Assembly (NCBI GenBank): GCA_910578185.1
Contig: CAJTPN010000004.1
Location: forward strand, 150,197-214,196
From: an uncultured Acetatifactor sp.
Lineage (GTDB): Bacteria > Bacillota > Clostridia > Lachnospirales > Lachnospiraceae
Length of the DNA stretch: 64,000 bases
Reading direction: 5' to 3'
Within the stretch, counting starts at the first letter, position 1. Every line of letters starts with the position of its first letter. Under the pieces are notes generated by a model. That model was not told the DNA's origin and did not search any database. It worked only from the letters and a program-made list of their open reading frames with translations. Below are positions 44,027 to 52,237 of the stretch, piece after piece. A program made the translations under genes and the position numbers.

Positions 44027-46012
44027 CTATAAACGCTTCTTTCTTTCTCTCACCTTCAGACATCTGATGGCATTCAGTACCGCCAAAATCATTACGCCCA
44101 CATCGGCAAAAATTGCCACCCACATATTTGCCAGACCCACGGCTCCCAACAGCAGGCACGCCGCCTTGACTGCAAGCGCGAAAACAATATTTTCATACAC
44201 AATGCGCAGGCACTTCCTTGAAATCCTTATGGCAAGCGCCAGTTTCAGCGGGTTGTCATCCATAAGCACAATGTCCGCCGCCTCGATGGCTGCGTCCGAG
44301 CCAAGCGCACCCATGGCCACACCGATATCTGCCCGGGAAAGCACCGGCGCGTCATTGATACCATCTCCCACAAAGGCAAGTTTTTCTTTCGGCGGCTTCC
44401 TCTCCAGCAGCTCTTCCACCGCCGTCACCTTATCCCCGGGCAAAAGTTCGCTCTTCACCTCGTCCAGCCCAAGTTCCTTTGCCACATATCCCGCCACCGC
44501 GCTGCTGTCCCCGGTAAGCATCACCGTCTTCTTCACGCCTGCCGCCTTCAGCGCCGTCACGGCAGCCTTCGACTGTTCCTTTATCACATCGGATATCAAA
44601 ATGTAACCTGCATATTTTCCGTCCGCCGCCACATGAACGATGGTTCCAACGCCGGTGTCCTTTGTATATCCAACGCCCAGCTTTTCCATCAGCTTTGCAT
44701 TGCCCGCAGCCACCAAAATGCCGTTGACAAGCGCCGTGACGCCGTGGCCGCCAATCTCTTCCACATCCGTCACCTGCATCTGTGCTTTCTCTCCGCTTTC
44801 CTTCCCATCCAACCGATTTACGCTTTGTGCCATATGCCCCCAGGCTTCCTTCAGACTCTTGCTGATGGGATGAGAAGAATAACTCTCCGCATAAGCAGCA
44901 AGCATAAGCAGCTTCCTGCGGGCCGCCTCCTCTTCCCCGGCTGTCTCATTCTGAAATTCCCGAGAAGGATACACCCCCGTAACCTGAAACACACCCTTTG
45001 TCAATGTACCCGTCTTGTCAAACACAACATATTTGGTCTGTGCCAAAGCCTCCAGATAATTGGATCCCTTTACCAGAATCCCCTTGGCGGATGCTCCTCC
45101 AATGCCCCCGAAAAAACTTAAGGGAATAGATATGACCAGAGCACAGGGACAACTGATCACAAGAAATGTCAAGGCACGAATTACCCATACGCTCCAGTTT
45201 GCCGGATTACCGGCAATCACATTGATTAACGGCGGAAACACCGCAAGCGCCAGGGCGCCATAACACACCGCCGGCGTATAATACTTGGCAAATTTGGTGA
45301 TGAAATTCTCCGATTTGGCTTTCTTCATACTGGAATTTTCCACCAAATCCAATATTTTGGAGACAGTGGATTCTCCAAATTCCTTTGTGGTCCGAAGCTT
45401 TAACAGACCGGAAAGATTCACGCAGCCGCTGATCACCTCGCCGCCGGGCGCCACTTCCCTGGGTACGCTCTCTCCGGTAAGCGCGCTGGTATCCAGAGAG
45501 GAAGTTCCCTCCAGTACCACGCCGTCGATGGGAATCTTTTCACCGGGGCGCACCACAATCACCGTGCCCACCTCCACATCATCCGGATCCACCTGTTCCA
45601 GCCCGCCGTCATCGCCCTCTATATTGGCATAATCCGGGCGGATATCCATAAGCGCACTGATATTGCGCCTGCTCTTTCCCACGGCCACAGCCTGAAAAAG
45701 CTCTCCGATCTGATAGAACAACATGACCGCCACGCCTTCCGCAAATTCGCCTTCCAGCCCCTTTGCCTCGTTATATACACCAAGGAGCATGGCGCCCACA
45801 GTAGCCACCGCCATCAGAAAATTCTCGTCAAAAACCTCGCCGTGGATAATTCCCAGCGCCGCCTTCTTTAAGATGTCATAGCCAATCACCAGGTAGGGTA
45901 CCAGATACAGTCCAAACCTTAGATACCCCTCTACCGGCACAAAGTGCAGCGCCACCATAAGCACTGCGGCCACAAGAATCCGGCAGAGCATTTTTTTCTG
46001 TTTTTTCGTCAT
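44027..46012 (-). CDS. Heavy-metal P1B-type ATPase (Zn/Cd/Pb-exporter type)
   Basis: ATP-driven metal exporter in the cytoplasmic membrane. Signatures: TALTGESVP (about 176, actuator), SCPCALV (Cys288 and Cys290, metal path), DKTGTLTKG (phosphorylated Asp332), and GDGINDAPVLSRADIGVAMG (hinge). CPC plus a soluble HMA partner fits P1B-2 (ZntA/CadA) or P1B-1 (copper) pumps; the lone Lys and Asp in the last helices (NMWVAIFADVG) favour the Zn/Cd/Pb group, with moderate confidence. At 661 residues it lacks the usual N-terminal HMA domain, which is supplied by the separate upstream gene 15 bases away. Regulation is likely by an ArsR/SmtB-type repressor through the operator at 46313. Confidence 0.92.
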   Translation of the reverse strand: MTKKQKKMLCRILVAAVLMVALHFVPVEGYLRFGLYLVPYLVIGYDILKKAALGIIHGEVFDENFLMAVATVGAMLLGVYNEAKGLEGEFAEGVAVMLFYQIGELFQAVAVGKSRRNISALMDIRPDYANIEGDDGGLEQVDPDDVEVGTVIVVRPGEKIPIDGVVLEGTSSLDTSALTGESVPREVAPGGEVISGCVNLSGLLKLRTTKEFGESTVSKILDLVENSSMKKAKSENFITKFAKYYTPAVCYGALALAVFPPLINVIAGNPANWSVWVIRALTFLVISCPCALVISIPLSFFGGIGGASAKGILVKGSNYLEALAQTKYVVFDKTGTLTKGVFQVTGVYPSREFQNETAGEEEAARRKLLMLAAYAESYSSHPISKSLKEAWGHMAQSVNRLDGKESGEKAQMQVTDVEEIGGHGVTALVNGILVAAGNAKLMEKLGVGYTKDTGVGTIVHVAADGKYAGYILISDVIKEQSKAAVTALKAAGVKKTVMLTGDSSAVAGYVAKELGLDEVKSELLPGDKVTAVEELLERKPPKEKLAFVGDGINDAPVLSRADIGVAMGALGSDAAIEAADIVLMDDNPLKLALAIRISRKCLRIVYENIVFALAVKAACLLLGAVGLANMWVAIFADVGVMILAVLNAIRCLKVRERKKRL

Positions 46013-46027
46013 TCTCCTTCACCTGCC

Positions 46028-46255
46028 TCACTTTTCGTCCAAAAAGATCTCGCAGTCGTCCTCCACCTTTTTGCACGCCTTCCGCACCGCCTGCATCACA
46101 CTCATTTCTTCCGCGCCTTCCGCAAATTCCACTTTCATCTTCTGTGTCATAAAGCTTACCGTGGCCTCCGCCACGCCTTCTACCTTCTTTGCTGCCTCTT
46201 CCATCTTTAATGCACAATTAGCACAGTCTACCTCGATCTTATAAGTTTTTTTCAT
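46028..46255 (-). CDS. HMA-domain metallochaperone
   Basis: A 75-residue ferredoxin-like heavy-metal-associated protein with the metal site VDCANCALKME (CxxC, about residues 10-13). It corresponds to the N-terminal metal-binding domain normally fused to the ATPase encoded 15 bases downstream, so it probably delivers metal to that pump or senses load. The acidic tail (VEDDCEIFLDEK) carries a third Cys. The start at 46255 has a GGAGGA site; the longer upstream frame would run through the operator. The gene is the first in the operon. Confidence 0.9.
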   Translation of the reverse strand: MKKTYKIEVDCANCALKMEEAAKKVEGVAEATVSFMTQKMKVEFAEGAEEMSVMQAVRKACKKVEDDCEIFLDEK

Positions 46256-46312
46256 GGAAATCCTCCTCCTGCCATGTGGTTTAAATCCCCGGCGCACAAT
46301 CATATTTTCATT

Positions 46313-46326
46313 TGAACCATTGTTCA
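46313..46326. promoter_or_regulatory. ArsR/SmtB-like operator
   Basis: TGAACCATTGTTCA is a near-perfect inverted repeat (TGAAC/GTTCA) just downstream of the -10 box of the HMA-ATPase promoter. It resembles the TGAACA-type half-site operators known for ArsR/SmtB metal sensors. No such regulator gene lies in the window, so it would act in trans. Confidence 0.6.
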
Positions 46327-46333
46327 TATATTT

Positions 46334-46361
46334 ATATTACCACATTTTTATCCGTTGTCAA
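46334..46361 (-). promoter_or_regulatory. Promoter of the HMA-P-type ATPase operon
   Basis: On the minus strand a perfect TTGACA (46356-46361) and TAATAT (46334-46339) are separated by 16 bases. The operator repeat at 46313-46326 covers the expected transcription start. Confidence 0.65.
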
Positions 46362-46392
46362 CTATAAAATAAAAAATCCTCAAAGAAACTAT

Positions 46393-46452
46393 AACAATTC
46401 AAACATGTGGACGAAAGACCCGGAATCATATAAATTACATGTCTGAATTGTT
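46393..46452. repeat. Long inverted repeat between convergent transcription units
   Basis: AACAATTCAAACATGT (46393-46408) pairs with ACATGTCTGAATTGTT (46437-46452) with one mismatch across 16 positions; the loop is 28 bases. It sits downstream of the Eis-like gene and upstream of the metal-pump promoter. No strong U-run follows, so it may be a weak terminator or a small structured element. Confidence 0.55.
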
Positions 46453-46487
46453 ACATTTCCCACAAGGATCTGGATAAATAATTTCTG

Positions 46488-47711
46488 TCAAATATAATCC
46501 GAAATATATGGCACTTCATGCAGCAGCACATCGTCCAGTTTTTTTACGGAAGTTTCATCTCCCTGTATTCGCTCCATGCGCCAGAGCTGTTTGGCCGTTT
46601 TGTACCCGAGCAGCAATGTGGTCAATGTGGAAACCGACATAGCCACATGATAATCGGCCTTCCGATCCGAAACGAAGCACCTCCCGTCCCGGAATATAAC
46701 CTGAAAGGTTCGATCATTCCAATCCAGCATCGAATCTGTCACAGTGATGGAGATGCACACTTCCTGTTCCGAAGTCTCGCAGCGATATTGCGCCAAAAAA
46801 GACTCAATGTCCACAATGCGCCCCATGATATAGGGACGTATGGTTTCTTTGATGTCGCCGTCTTCCATATCAAAGGCAACCGGCTCATTAAAATAGGTAT
46901 TTCCCTTTACCTCATCAATCATGGAATCATGAGCATGGATATATTCCCACAATCCCTTTTGCGCCTCTCTGTTTAAATAGATCATTTCCTTCACATGCAT
47001 AATATCATTGCGAATCAGATACACCATATACCCAAGAGGCTTGTTTTCCACATTATAATAGACTGCAACCATGGTATCGTCATATTCCCAACGCCAATAC
47101 TCCTCCCAGGCCAGCGCGTTTCGAAACAGACATCCGTGAGTCTGCCGGGCAAAGCTTGTATGCAGAGCCGTAAAGTCCTCGTTGTCCCACGCCACCCGAT
47201 GTACGCTCCCCGGGACTCTGATCTCGGAGGGAATCTGCCTGTCTTTGATGATATAGGATATTTTATTGGATATAATCTCCCATCCGTGTCTCCGATACAG
47301 CGGAATGGAATAAGGATAAAGCAGTGCCAGCGTCTGTCCTTTTTCACGCATACGACTCAGGCTCCGCTTCATCAGCCTTGACATAATCCCCTTTCCGGAG
47401 TATTCCGGATATGTGGATACACTGGTGATAAATCCAATGGAATACACCCCGTTATATATATTCATTTCCAGCGGATACACCGCAAACTGGGAGACAAGGG
47501 CCTCCTGGTCATAGCAGCCAAGAACGTCCGCCCTTTCCAATACCGGGAACTTTGACTGCTTCATCTCGTCATCCTTCCACCCCGCCTCCGTCAGGTCCTG
47601 CTCCGTAACCTGAAAGGCGTAGCGCAGCAGGGCATCATATTGCTCTATATCATTCGTCGTAAGATTCCGTATCTTATATGGGAACCTCCTCTTCCTGTCA
47701 TCGCCGTCCAT
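46488..47711 (-). CDS. Eis-like GNAT acetyltransferase with SCP2-type C-terminus
   Basis: A 407-residue protein of the Eis (enhanced intracellular survival) type: an N-terminal GNAT domain (ITSVSTYPEYSGKGIMSRLM holds the acetyl-CoA loop; PYSIPLYRRHGWEII follows), a second degenerate GNAT domain, and a C-terminal SCP2-like domain (about 300-400) ending in YISDYI. Known members acetylate amines, including aminoglycosides in mycobacteria, but in Clostridia the substrates are uncharacterised. The start overlaps the end of the MarR gene by 14 bases, so the two are one operon and the regulator probably controls it. A chemical-stress role is inference from that pairing. Confidence 0.85.
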   Translation of the reverse strand: MDGDDRKRRFPYKIRNLTTNDIEQYDALLRYAFQVTEQDLTEAGWKDDEMKQSKFPVLERADVLGCYDQEALVSQFAVYPLEMNIYNGVYSIGFITSVSTYPEYSGKGIMSRLMKRSLSRMREKGQTLALLYPYSIPLYRRHGWEIISNKISYIIKDRQIPSEIRVPGSVHRVAWDNEDFTALHTSFARQTHGCLFRNALAWEEYWRWEYDDTMVAVYYNVENKPLGYMVYLIRNDIMHVKEMIYLNREAQKGLWEYIHAHDSMIDEVKGNTYFNEPVAFDMEDGDIKETIRPYIMGRIVDIESFLAQYRCETSEQEVCISITVTDSMLDWNDRTFQVIFRDGRCFVSDRKADYHVAMSVSTLTTLLLGYKTAKQLWRMERIQGDETSVKKLDDVLLHEVPYISDYI

Positions 47712-48162
47712 CTATTTCATCCTCCAAAATGAATTCTTTTGTCTGTTCCTTTAAACAGGACGCAAACCGTTCCAATGCCTGCACAAATTCCGGTGAATAG
47801 GTTTCCAGGGTTCGCTCCATAGCGCACTCTTCCAGTCGGTACATTTTATTTAAAATCTCCCTTGTATATTCCCGGCCTTTGTCCGTGAGGCAGATCTCTT
47901 TTTCCTTTCTTCCGTTCCCCCCATGTAAAACAATGTACCCGTCACCAATACACTCTCTGACAATGGTATTGATCGTCGTCTTTGGGATCAGCCAATGCTC
48001 ACATATTTCTTTCTGCGTATGAGGACGCCCGTCGTCCAGTGCATAAAGCAGAGAAAGCATATTTGCCTTTACGCCAATCTTTTTCGCTCCCATGGCAAAT
48101 ACGCCGTCTATCACATTGACGCAAATCATAACCCGCCTGATCACTTCCCGATCACCATCCAC
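47698..48162 (-). CDS. MarR-family transcriptional regulator
   Basis: A 154-residue winged-helix repressor. The DNA-binding part is visible as MLSLLYALDDGRPHTQKEI, then HWLIPKTTINTIVRECIGDG (recognition helix), then the wing GGNGRKEKEICLTDKGREY, which is typical MarR. The terminal helices form the dimer interface. It precedes and overlaps the Eis-like gene. A 17-base palindrome at 48236-48252 lies between its promoter and its start codon and is the likely operator, implying autorepression. The ligand is unknown. Confidence 0.88.
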   Translation of the reverse strand: MDGDREVIRRVMICVNVIDGVFAMGAKKIGVKANMLSLLYALDDGRPHTQKEICEHWLIPKTTINTIVRECIGDGYIVLHGGNGRKEKEICLTDKGREYTREILNKMYRLEECAMERTLETYSPEFVQALERFASCLKEQTKEFILEDEIDGRR

Positions 48163-48235
48163 CGCTCACCACTCCTTTACCCCTATCCGTTTATTCCCAT
48201 GGCACTAACGCCATACCTCCCTGTCTCACCGGACG

Positions 48236-48252
48236 ACACCGTATAACGGTGT
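48236..48252. promoter_or_regulatory. Candidate MarR operator
   Basis: ACACCGT-ATA-ACGGTGT is a perfect palindrome with 7-base arms, located just downstream of the expected transcription start of the marR-eis unit. Its position and symmetry suit binding by a MarR dimer. Confidence 0.6.
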
Positions 48253-48266
48253 TTCTTATAAATCGC

Positions 48267-48295
48267 ATTATAGTACGAATTAGGACTAATGTCAA
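48267..48295 (-). promoter_or_regulatory. Consensus promoter of the MarR/Eis-like operon
   Basis: On the minus strand a perfect TTGACA (48290-48295) and a perfect TATAAT (48267-48272) are separated by 17 bases: a full sigma-A consensus promoter. Confidence 0.88.
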
Positions 48296-48321
48296 CAAAC
48301 CGGGAAACAAAATCATGTCAT

Positions 48322-48350
48322 TTGACAATTCCCCTGTTAAACCCTATAAT
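48322..48350 (+). promoter_or_regulatory. Consensus promoter of DUF6020 copy 2
   Basis: On plus a perfect TTGACA (48322-48327) and a perfect TATAAT (48345-48350) are separated by 17 bases. The promoter is divergent from the MarR promoter, with 26 bases between the two -35 boxes. Confidence 0.88.
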
Positions 48351-48427
48351 AAATTAAGCCGATGTTTCATAATTGAGTACGGCGGCCGCAACCAAACGGC
48401 GTTGATTCAGAAAGGGTGGTTTTACAA

Positions 48428-50347
48428 ATGAAAAGAAAACCGCAGCATAAAGAACACCCCATTCTCTCCAAGGGGACAGCAGCATGTATCAAGGCTTTTA
48501 TTGCCGTCTGGGCCTTTTCCGGGGATTCTCTTTCCCTGATGTTATCCGGTTATTCCACGGATGTCCCTGTGATAAAATATATATATACGCTTCTTTGCTC
48601 TCTGGACGGTTGGGGAATCCAGACGATTTTTGCACTGGCAGGGCTTTGTACCATATTCTACCTGGTGCGGGACAGGCAGCGGTCTCCCTGGGTCAGCGGC
48701 ATCAGCGCCTTTTTCGCCATTAGTACGGTAATCGGTATCAGTTATGCCAAAACGGATTCATGGGATTGTATTTTTCTATTTAAACTTCAATTTGCCCTGG
48801 CCGTCTTTGTGACGCTTGGGTATTACTTCACCTACAAAAACTGTATTCTGCTGGCTGGTTATCTCCTTGAGCGGAAGAAAAGCTGGCTGCGCAGTACCCC
48901 CTTGGGAAAAGCAGAACTTTTCCTGTTCCGGGATCACACCTTCGCTGGGCCATTGCTGCTGATCTGGATTCTGGGACTTCCCTGGCTGATCTTTTATTTT
49001 CCCGGCACCCTGCAGTGGGACGCTCATGCCCAACTGTGGATTTTCCTGGGCGCAGCGGAAAACACTGGCGCTCATCCCGTGATCGCCACACAGATCATGG
49101 GGGGATGTGTATGGCTTGGCAGACAGCTTTTCCACTCGGATACCATAGGCCTCTTTTTGTATAACATAACACAGTTTTCCGTCCAGAGTCTGACTTTTGC
49201 CTACGCCTGTCATTGCCTGCGGAAAATGAATTGTCCCATTGTTTTTTCCTGGGGCGCCCTGCTGTATTGGACGGTCTTCCCCTATTTCCCCATCTGGGGC
49301 TATACCATGGTAAAAGATACGCCCTTTTATGTCTTTATATTGTTGATTGTTGTCGTATGGATGGATATCATTTACGGGCAGAACCCCCATGGAAATTGGC
49401 GGCAGATCTGCCTGCTGTTTTGCGGCGTAAGCGGCACTGTCCTGTTTCGCAACGACGGACGATATGTGGTGCTTGTCACCTTGCTTGGCACCGTTTTACT
49501 CTATCGGCAATATTGGCTGGAGTGCCTGGCCGGGATTGCCTGCTGCCTGCTGCTGACTTTTATGATAGACGGGATTTATATGCCCTCTCATCAGATAGAA
49601 AAGGGCAATACGGCGGATATGCTATCCATTCCCCTGCAGCAGACAGCCAGATATCTGAGAGAACATTATGAAGAGCTTACGGAAGAAGAAGCTAAAGTCC
49701 TTCAGGAGGGCTTTACCGTCAGTCTTGATCAGGTGGCGGCGGCATACAATCCAATATGTTCCGATCCTGTGAAAGAAAATTTCCAAAAGCATCCCAATAC
49801 CGCCTATTTAAAGGCATATTTCAGGGTATGGCTGCAGCAACTGGTAAAGCATCCCGACACTTATATCCAGGCATTTCTGAACCATACCTACGGTTACTTT
49901 TATCCCGATATGCACGACCATCAATATGATACCCTGCACTATACAGCATTTTTCCATATCGGTAACTCCGATAAATGGCATGACGGCCACCTGGACATGG
50001 AATTTGCCGTGGAAGATGACACCGTGAGAGAAATTTTGAGGCATTCCCTCTACCTGGTAGAGAAAATGCCCCTGTTTAGCATGCTCCTCAGCGCGGGAAT
50101 GCACACCTATCTTCTGTTGGGAGAATGCGCCTATCTTCTTTCCAAAAAGAAGCGGCGCGAAATGCTCTTCCTGATCCCGGGGCTATTCATCCTGCTGCTG
50201 CGCATTGCATCCCCCGTTAACGCCTATGTGCGCTATATCATGCCCATCATGGTAATGCTGCCTGTCACCGCCCCATGGTGTTATATCGCGTCCCACAGGA
50301 CGGACGTAAAACAGCAGGCTGGGAAAGAAGAAACCCTGGCCGCTTAG
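48428..50347 (+). CDS. DUF6020-like polytopic membrane protein (copy 2)
   Basis: A 639-residue integral membrane protein, paralog of the protein at 12265-14139. Shared blocks are FPGTLQWDAHAQLW, SIPLQQTARYLREHYEELT, KHPDTYIQAFLNHTYGYFYP and the GHLDMEFAV segment. About twelve hydrophobic segments are followed by a short charged tail. The function is unknown; the fold resembles GT-C enzymes. The start at 48428 (MKRKPQHKEH) is preferred over the GTG at 48416, which lies in the GGGTGG ribosome site. Its own strong promoter is 78 bases upstream. Its stop codon overlaps that of the convergent clpX gene by 3-4 bases, leaving no room for a terminator. Confidence 0.65.
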   Translation: MKRKPQHKEHPILSKGTAACIKAFIAVWAFSGDSLSLMLSGYSTDVPVIKYIYTLLCSLDGWGIQTIFALAGLCTIFYLVRDRQRSPWVSGISAFFAISTVIGISYAKTDSWDCIFLFKLQFALAVFVTLGYYFTYKNCILLAGYLLERKKSWLRSTPLGKAELFLFRDHTFAGPLLLIWILGLPWLIFYFPGTLQWDAHAQLWIFLGAAENTGAHPVIATQIMGGCVWLGRQLFHSDTIGLFLYNITQFSVQSLTFAYACHCLRKMNCPIVFSWGALLYWTVFPYFPIWGYTMVKDTPFYVFILLIVVVWMDIIYGQNPHGNWRQICLLFCGVSGTVLFRNDGRYVVLVTLLGTVLLYRQYWLECLAGIACCLLLTFMIDGIYMPSHQIEKGNTADMLSIPLQQTARYLREHYEELTEEEAKVLQEGFTVSLDQVAAAYNPICSDPVKENFQKHPNTAYLKAYFRVWLQQLVKHPDTYIQAFLNHTYGYFYPDMHDHQYDTLHYTAFFHIGNSDKWHDGHLDMEFAVEDDTVREILRHSLYLVEKMPLFSMLLSAGMHTYLLLGECAYLLSKKKRREMLFLIPGLFILLLRIASPVNAYVRYIMPIMVMLPVTAPWCYIASHRTDVKQQAGKEETLAA

Positions 50348-52017
50348 GGCTCCAACTTGGGCGTCGGCTGCGGACTTTCCAACATCTGACTTCCCCTGAT
50401 CTCAATGATGGGGCCTCCTGTTCCCTGGATATATTCCCTGGTGATCGTGACCCTGCCGATATTATCGTCTTTCGGAATCTCATACATGATATCCAGCATA
50501 AAATCTTCTATTATGGAGCGGAGCGCTCTGGCACCGGTATCCCGCTCCATGGCCTTGTCGGCGATAGCCTCCAGGGCGTCTTCAGTAAACTCCAGTTTCA
50601 CCTCATCCAACTCCAGCAGCTTCTGATACTGTTTTAAAATAGCATTCTTCGGCTCCTTCAGGATCTTCACCAACATATCCCTCGTCAGACCCTCCAGGGT
50701 GTAAATGATTGGCAGCCGTCCGATAAACTCCGGTATCATTCCAAACTTCCTGATGTCTTCCACCGTTACCTTGGAGAGGATATTTTTATCTTTATTGTAT
50801 TTTCCTTTCAGTTCAGAGTTAAATCCGATTGACGCCGACTTGTTCAGACGTTCCCTGATAATCTCCTCCAGATCCGGAAATGCGCCTCCACAGATAAACA
50901 ATATATTGCGTGTATTTACCGTAGCAAGCGGAACCATGGCATTTTTGCTGTTGGCGCCCACAGGGACTTCCACTTCCGCGCCCTCCAAAAGCTTTAACAT
51001 GCCCTGCTGAACGCTTTCACCGCTCACATCCCTGGTGTTGGTATTTCTCTTTTTTGCAATTTTATCTATCTCGTCAATGAAAATAATCCCCCGCTCCGCC
51101 TTCTCCACATCATTGTCTGCTGCCGCAAGCAGCTTTGACACCACGGATTCTATATCGTCCCCGATATATCCCGCCTCTGTAAGAGAAGTGGCATCTGCAA
51201 TGGCAAGGGGCACATCCAACAATCTGGCCAGCGTCTTCACCAGGTACGTCTTGCCGCTTCCGGTAGGTCCAATCATCAGCATATTGGATTTCTCTATTTC
51301 AATATTGTCCATGGTATTGGTAGCCACCCGCTTATAATGGTTATATACGGCCACCGAAATTACCTTCTTGGCATGATCCTGTCCCACCACATACTCATCC
51401 AGGCTTGCCTTGATCTTATGAGGCGCAGGAATATCCCGGATATTTAAAACCGGCTCCTGTTCCTCCTTTTTCTTCTTCTTTTTCAGTTTCTGCTTATTGG
51501 GGATTCCTCCGTCTCCCTGCAGATCCGCCAGATTCACAAAGCTGATATTAGGGAATCCCTGCCTTGCCATTTGATCCAGCTCATTTTGAAATCCTGGATT
51601 ATTCAACATCCCCTGATAGTCAAACTGGCTGACGGTCTCCATGGTCTTGTGCATGCAGTCGTCACAGATACAAATATTGTTTGGCAGCTTGATCATTTTG
51701 CCCGCCTTGCTCTCCGGCCTGCGGCAAATAAAGCAGACATCCTCATAATCACTATTGTCACTCTTTCCCGCATTCTTAGTGGCCGAAGCGTCCCGATGTC
51801 CCTTTGTCAGATCTTCCTTTCCTTCTCCCGAGTCATCTTTATCATCTCCTTCAATATCCGTTCCGTTTGTATCGGTATGTCTCGCCTGGAATCTTTTCGT
51901 ATCGTTCTCACTCTGGAAGGAGGCCTCCGTTCCCTCTCCCTTATCCTCTCTTATGTCTGCTTTGTCCGTATCACCCATCTTATTTATTTCTTCCTCTTTG
52001 TTCTCTCTATCCGACAT
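50344..52017 (-). CDS. clpX: ClpX-type AAA+ unfoldase with long N-terminal extension
   Basis: Unfoldase that feeds proteins to ClpP. Canonical parts are intact: zinc-binding domain CFICRR (Cys95, 98) with CICDDC (Cys118, 121), Walker A GPTGSGKT (250-257), Walker B IIFIDEIDKIA (about 309), pore loop AGYIGDD (GYVG in most ClpX), the ClpP-docking IGF tripeptide in SASIGFNSE, and the arginine-finger and C-terminal domains. At 557 residues it exceeds the usual about 420: an acidic, disordered extension of about 90 residues precedes the zinc domain, and a long linker with a poly-lysine run (about 176-184) follows it. The start has a GAGGAG site. No clpP is adjacent, so this may be a second ClpX. 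Confidence 0.9.
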   Translation of the reverse strand: MSDRENKEEEINKMGDTDKADIREDKGEGTEASFQSENDTKRFQARHTDTNGTDIEGDDKDDSGEGKEDLTKGHRDASATKNAGKSDNSDYEDVCFICRRPESKAGKMIKLPNNICICDDCMHKTMETVSQFDYQGMLNNPGFQNELDQMARQGFPNISFVNLADLQGDGGIPNKQKLKKKKKKEEQEPVLNIRDIPAPHKIKASLDEYVVGQDHAKKVISVAVYNHYKRVATNTMDNIEIEKSNMLMIGPTGSGKTYLVKTLARLLDVPLAIADATSLTEAGYIGDDIESVVSKLLAAADNDVEKAERGIIFIDEIDKIAKKRNTNTRDVSGESVQQGMLKLLEGAEVEVPVGANSKNAMVPLATVNTRNILFICGGAFPDLEEIIRERLNKSASIGFNSELKGKYNKDKNILSKVTVEDIRKFGMIPEFIGRLPIIYTLEGLTRDMLVKILKEPKNAILKQYQKLLELDEVKLEFTEDALEAIADKAMERDTGARALRSIIEDFMLDIMYEIPKDDNIGRVTITREYIQGTGGPIIEIRGSQMLESPQPTPKLEP

Positions 52018-52081
52018 ATCTCCTCATTTCCGCGCATAATTCCGCACTCTGATTTTCAAACGCCCATCGGCCGTTACTATG

Positions 52082-52110
52082 AGTATACTTTAAAATTCCC
52101 ATATAGACAA
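52082..52110 (-). promoter_or_regulatory. clpX promoter
   Basis: On the minus strand TTGTCT (52105-52110) and TATACT (52082-52087) are separated by 17 bases, about 65 bases before the clpX start. Confidence 0.65.
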
Positions 52111-52178
52111 GTAAACTTTTTGAAAAATCATTGACGTGGACGTAACCGACAGCAGCATTTACCCATCAGCTATTATTG

Positions 52179-52214
52179 AAAAAACGCGAAGCAGCCGCCT
52201 GCTCCGCGTTTTTT
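52179..52214. terminator. Bidirectional rho-independent terminator
   Basis: AAAAAACGCGAAGCAG (52179-52194) pairs with CTGCTCCGCGTTTTTT (52199-52214), giving a GC-rich stem flanked by A- and T-runs on both strands. It ends the htrA transcript, 24 bases after its stop codon. Confidence 0.93.
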
Positions 52215-52237
52215 CCTGTCACATCTGCCATGGGGCC

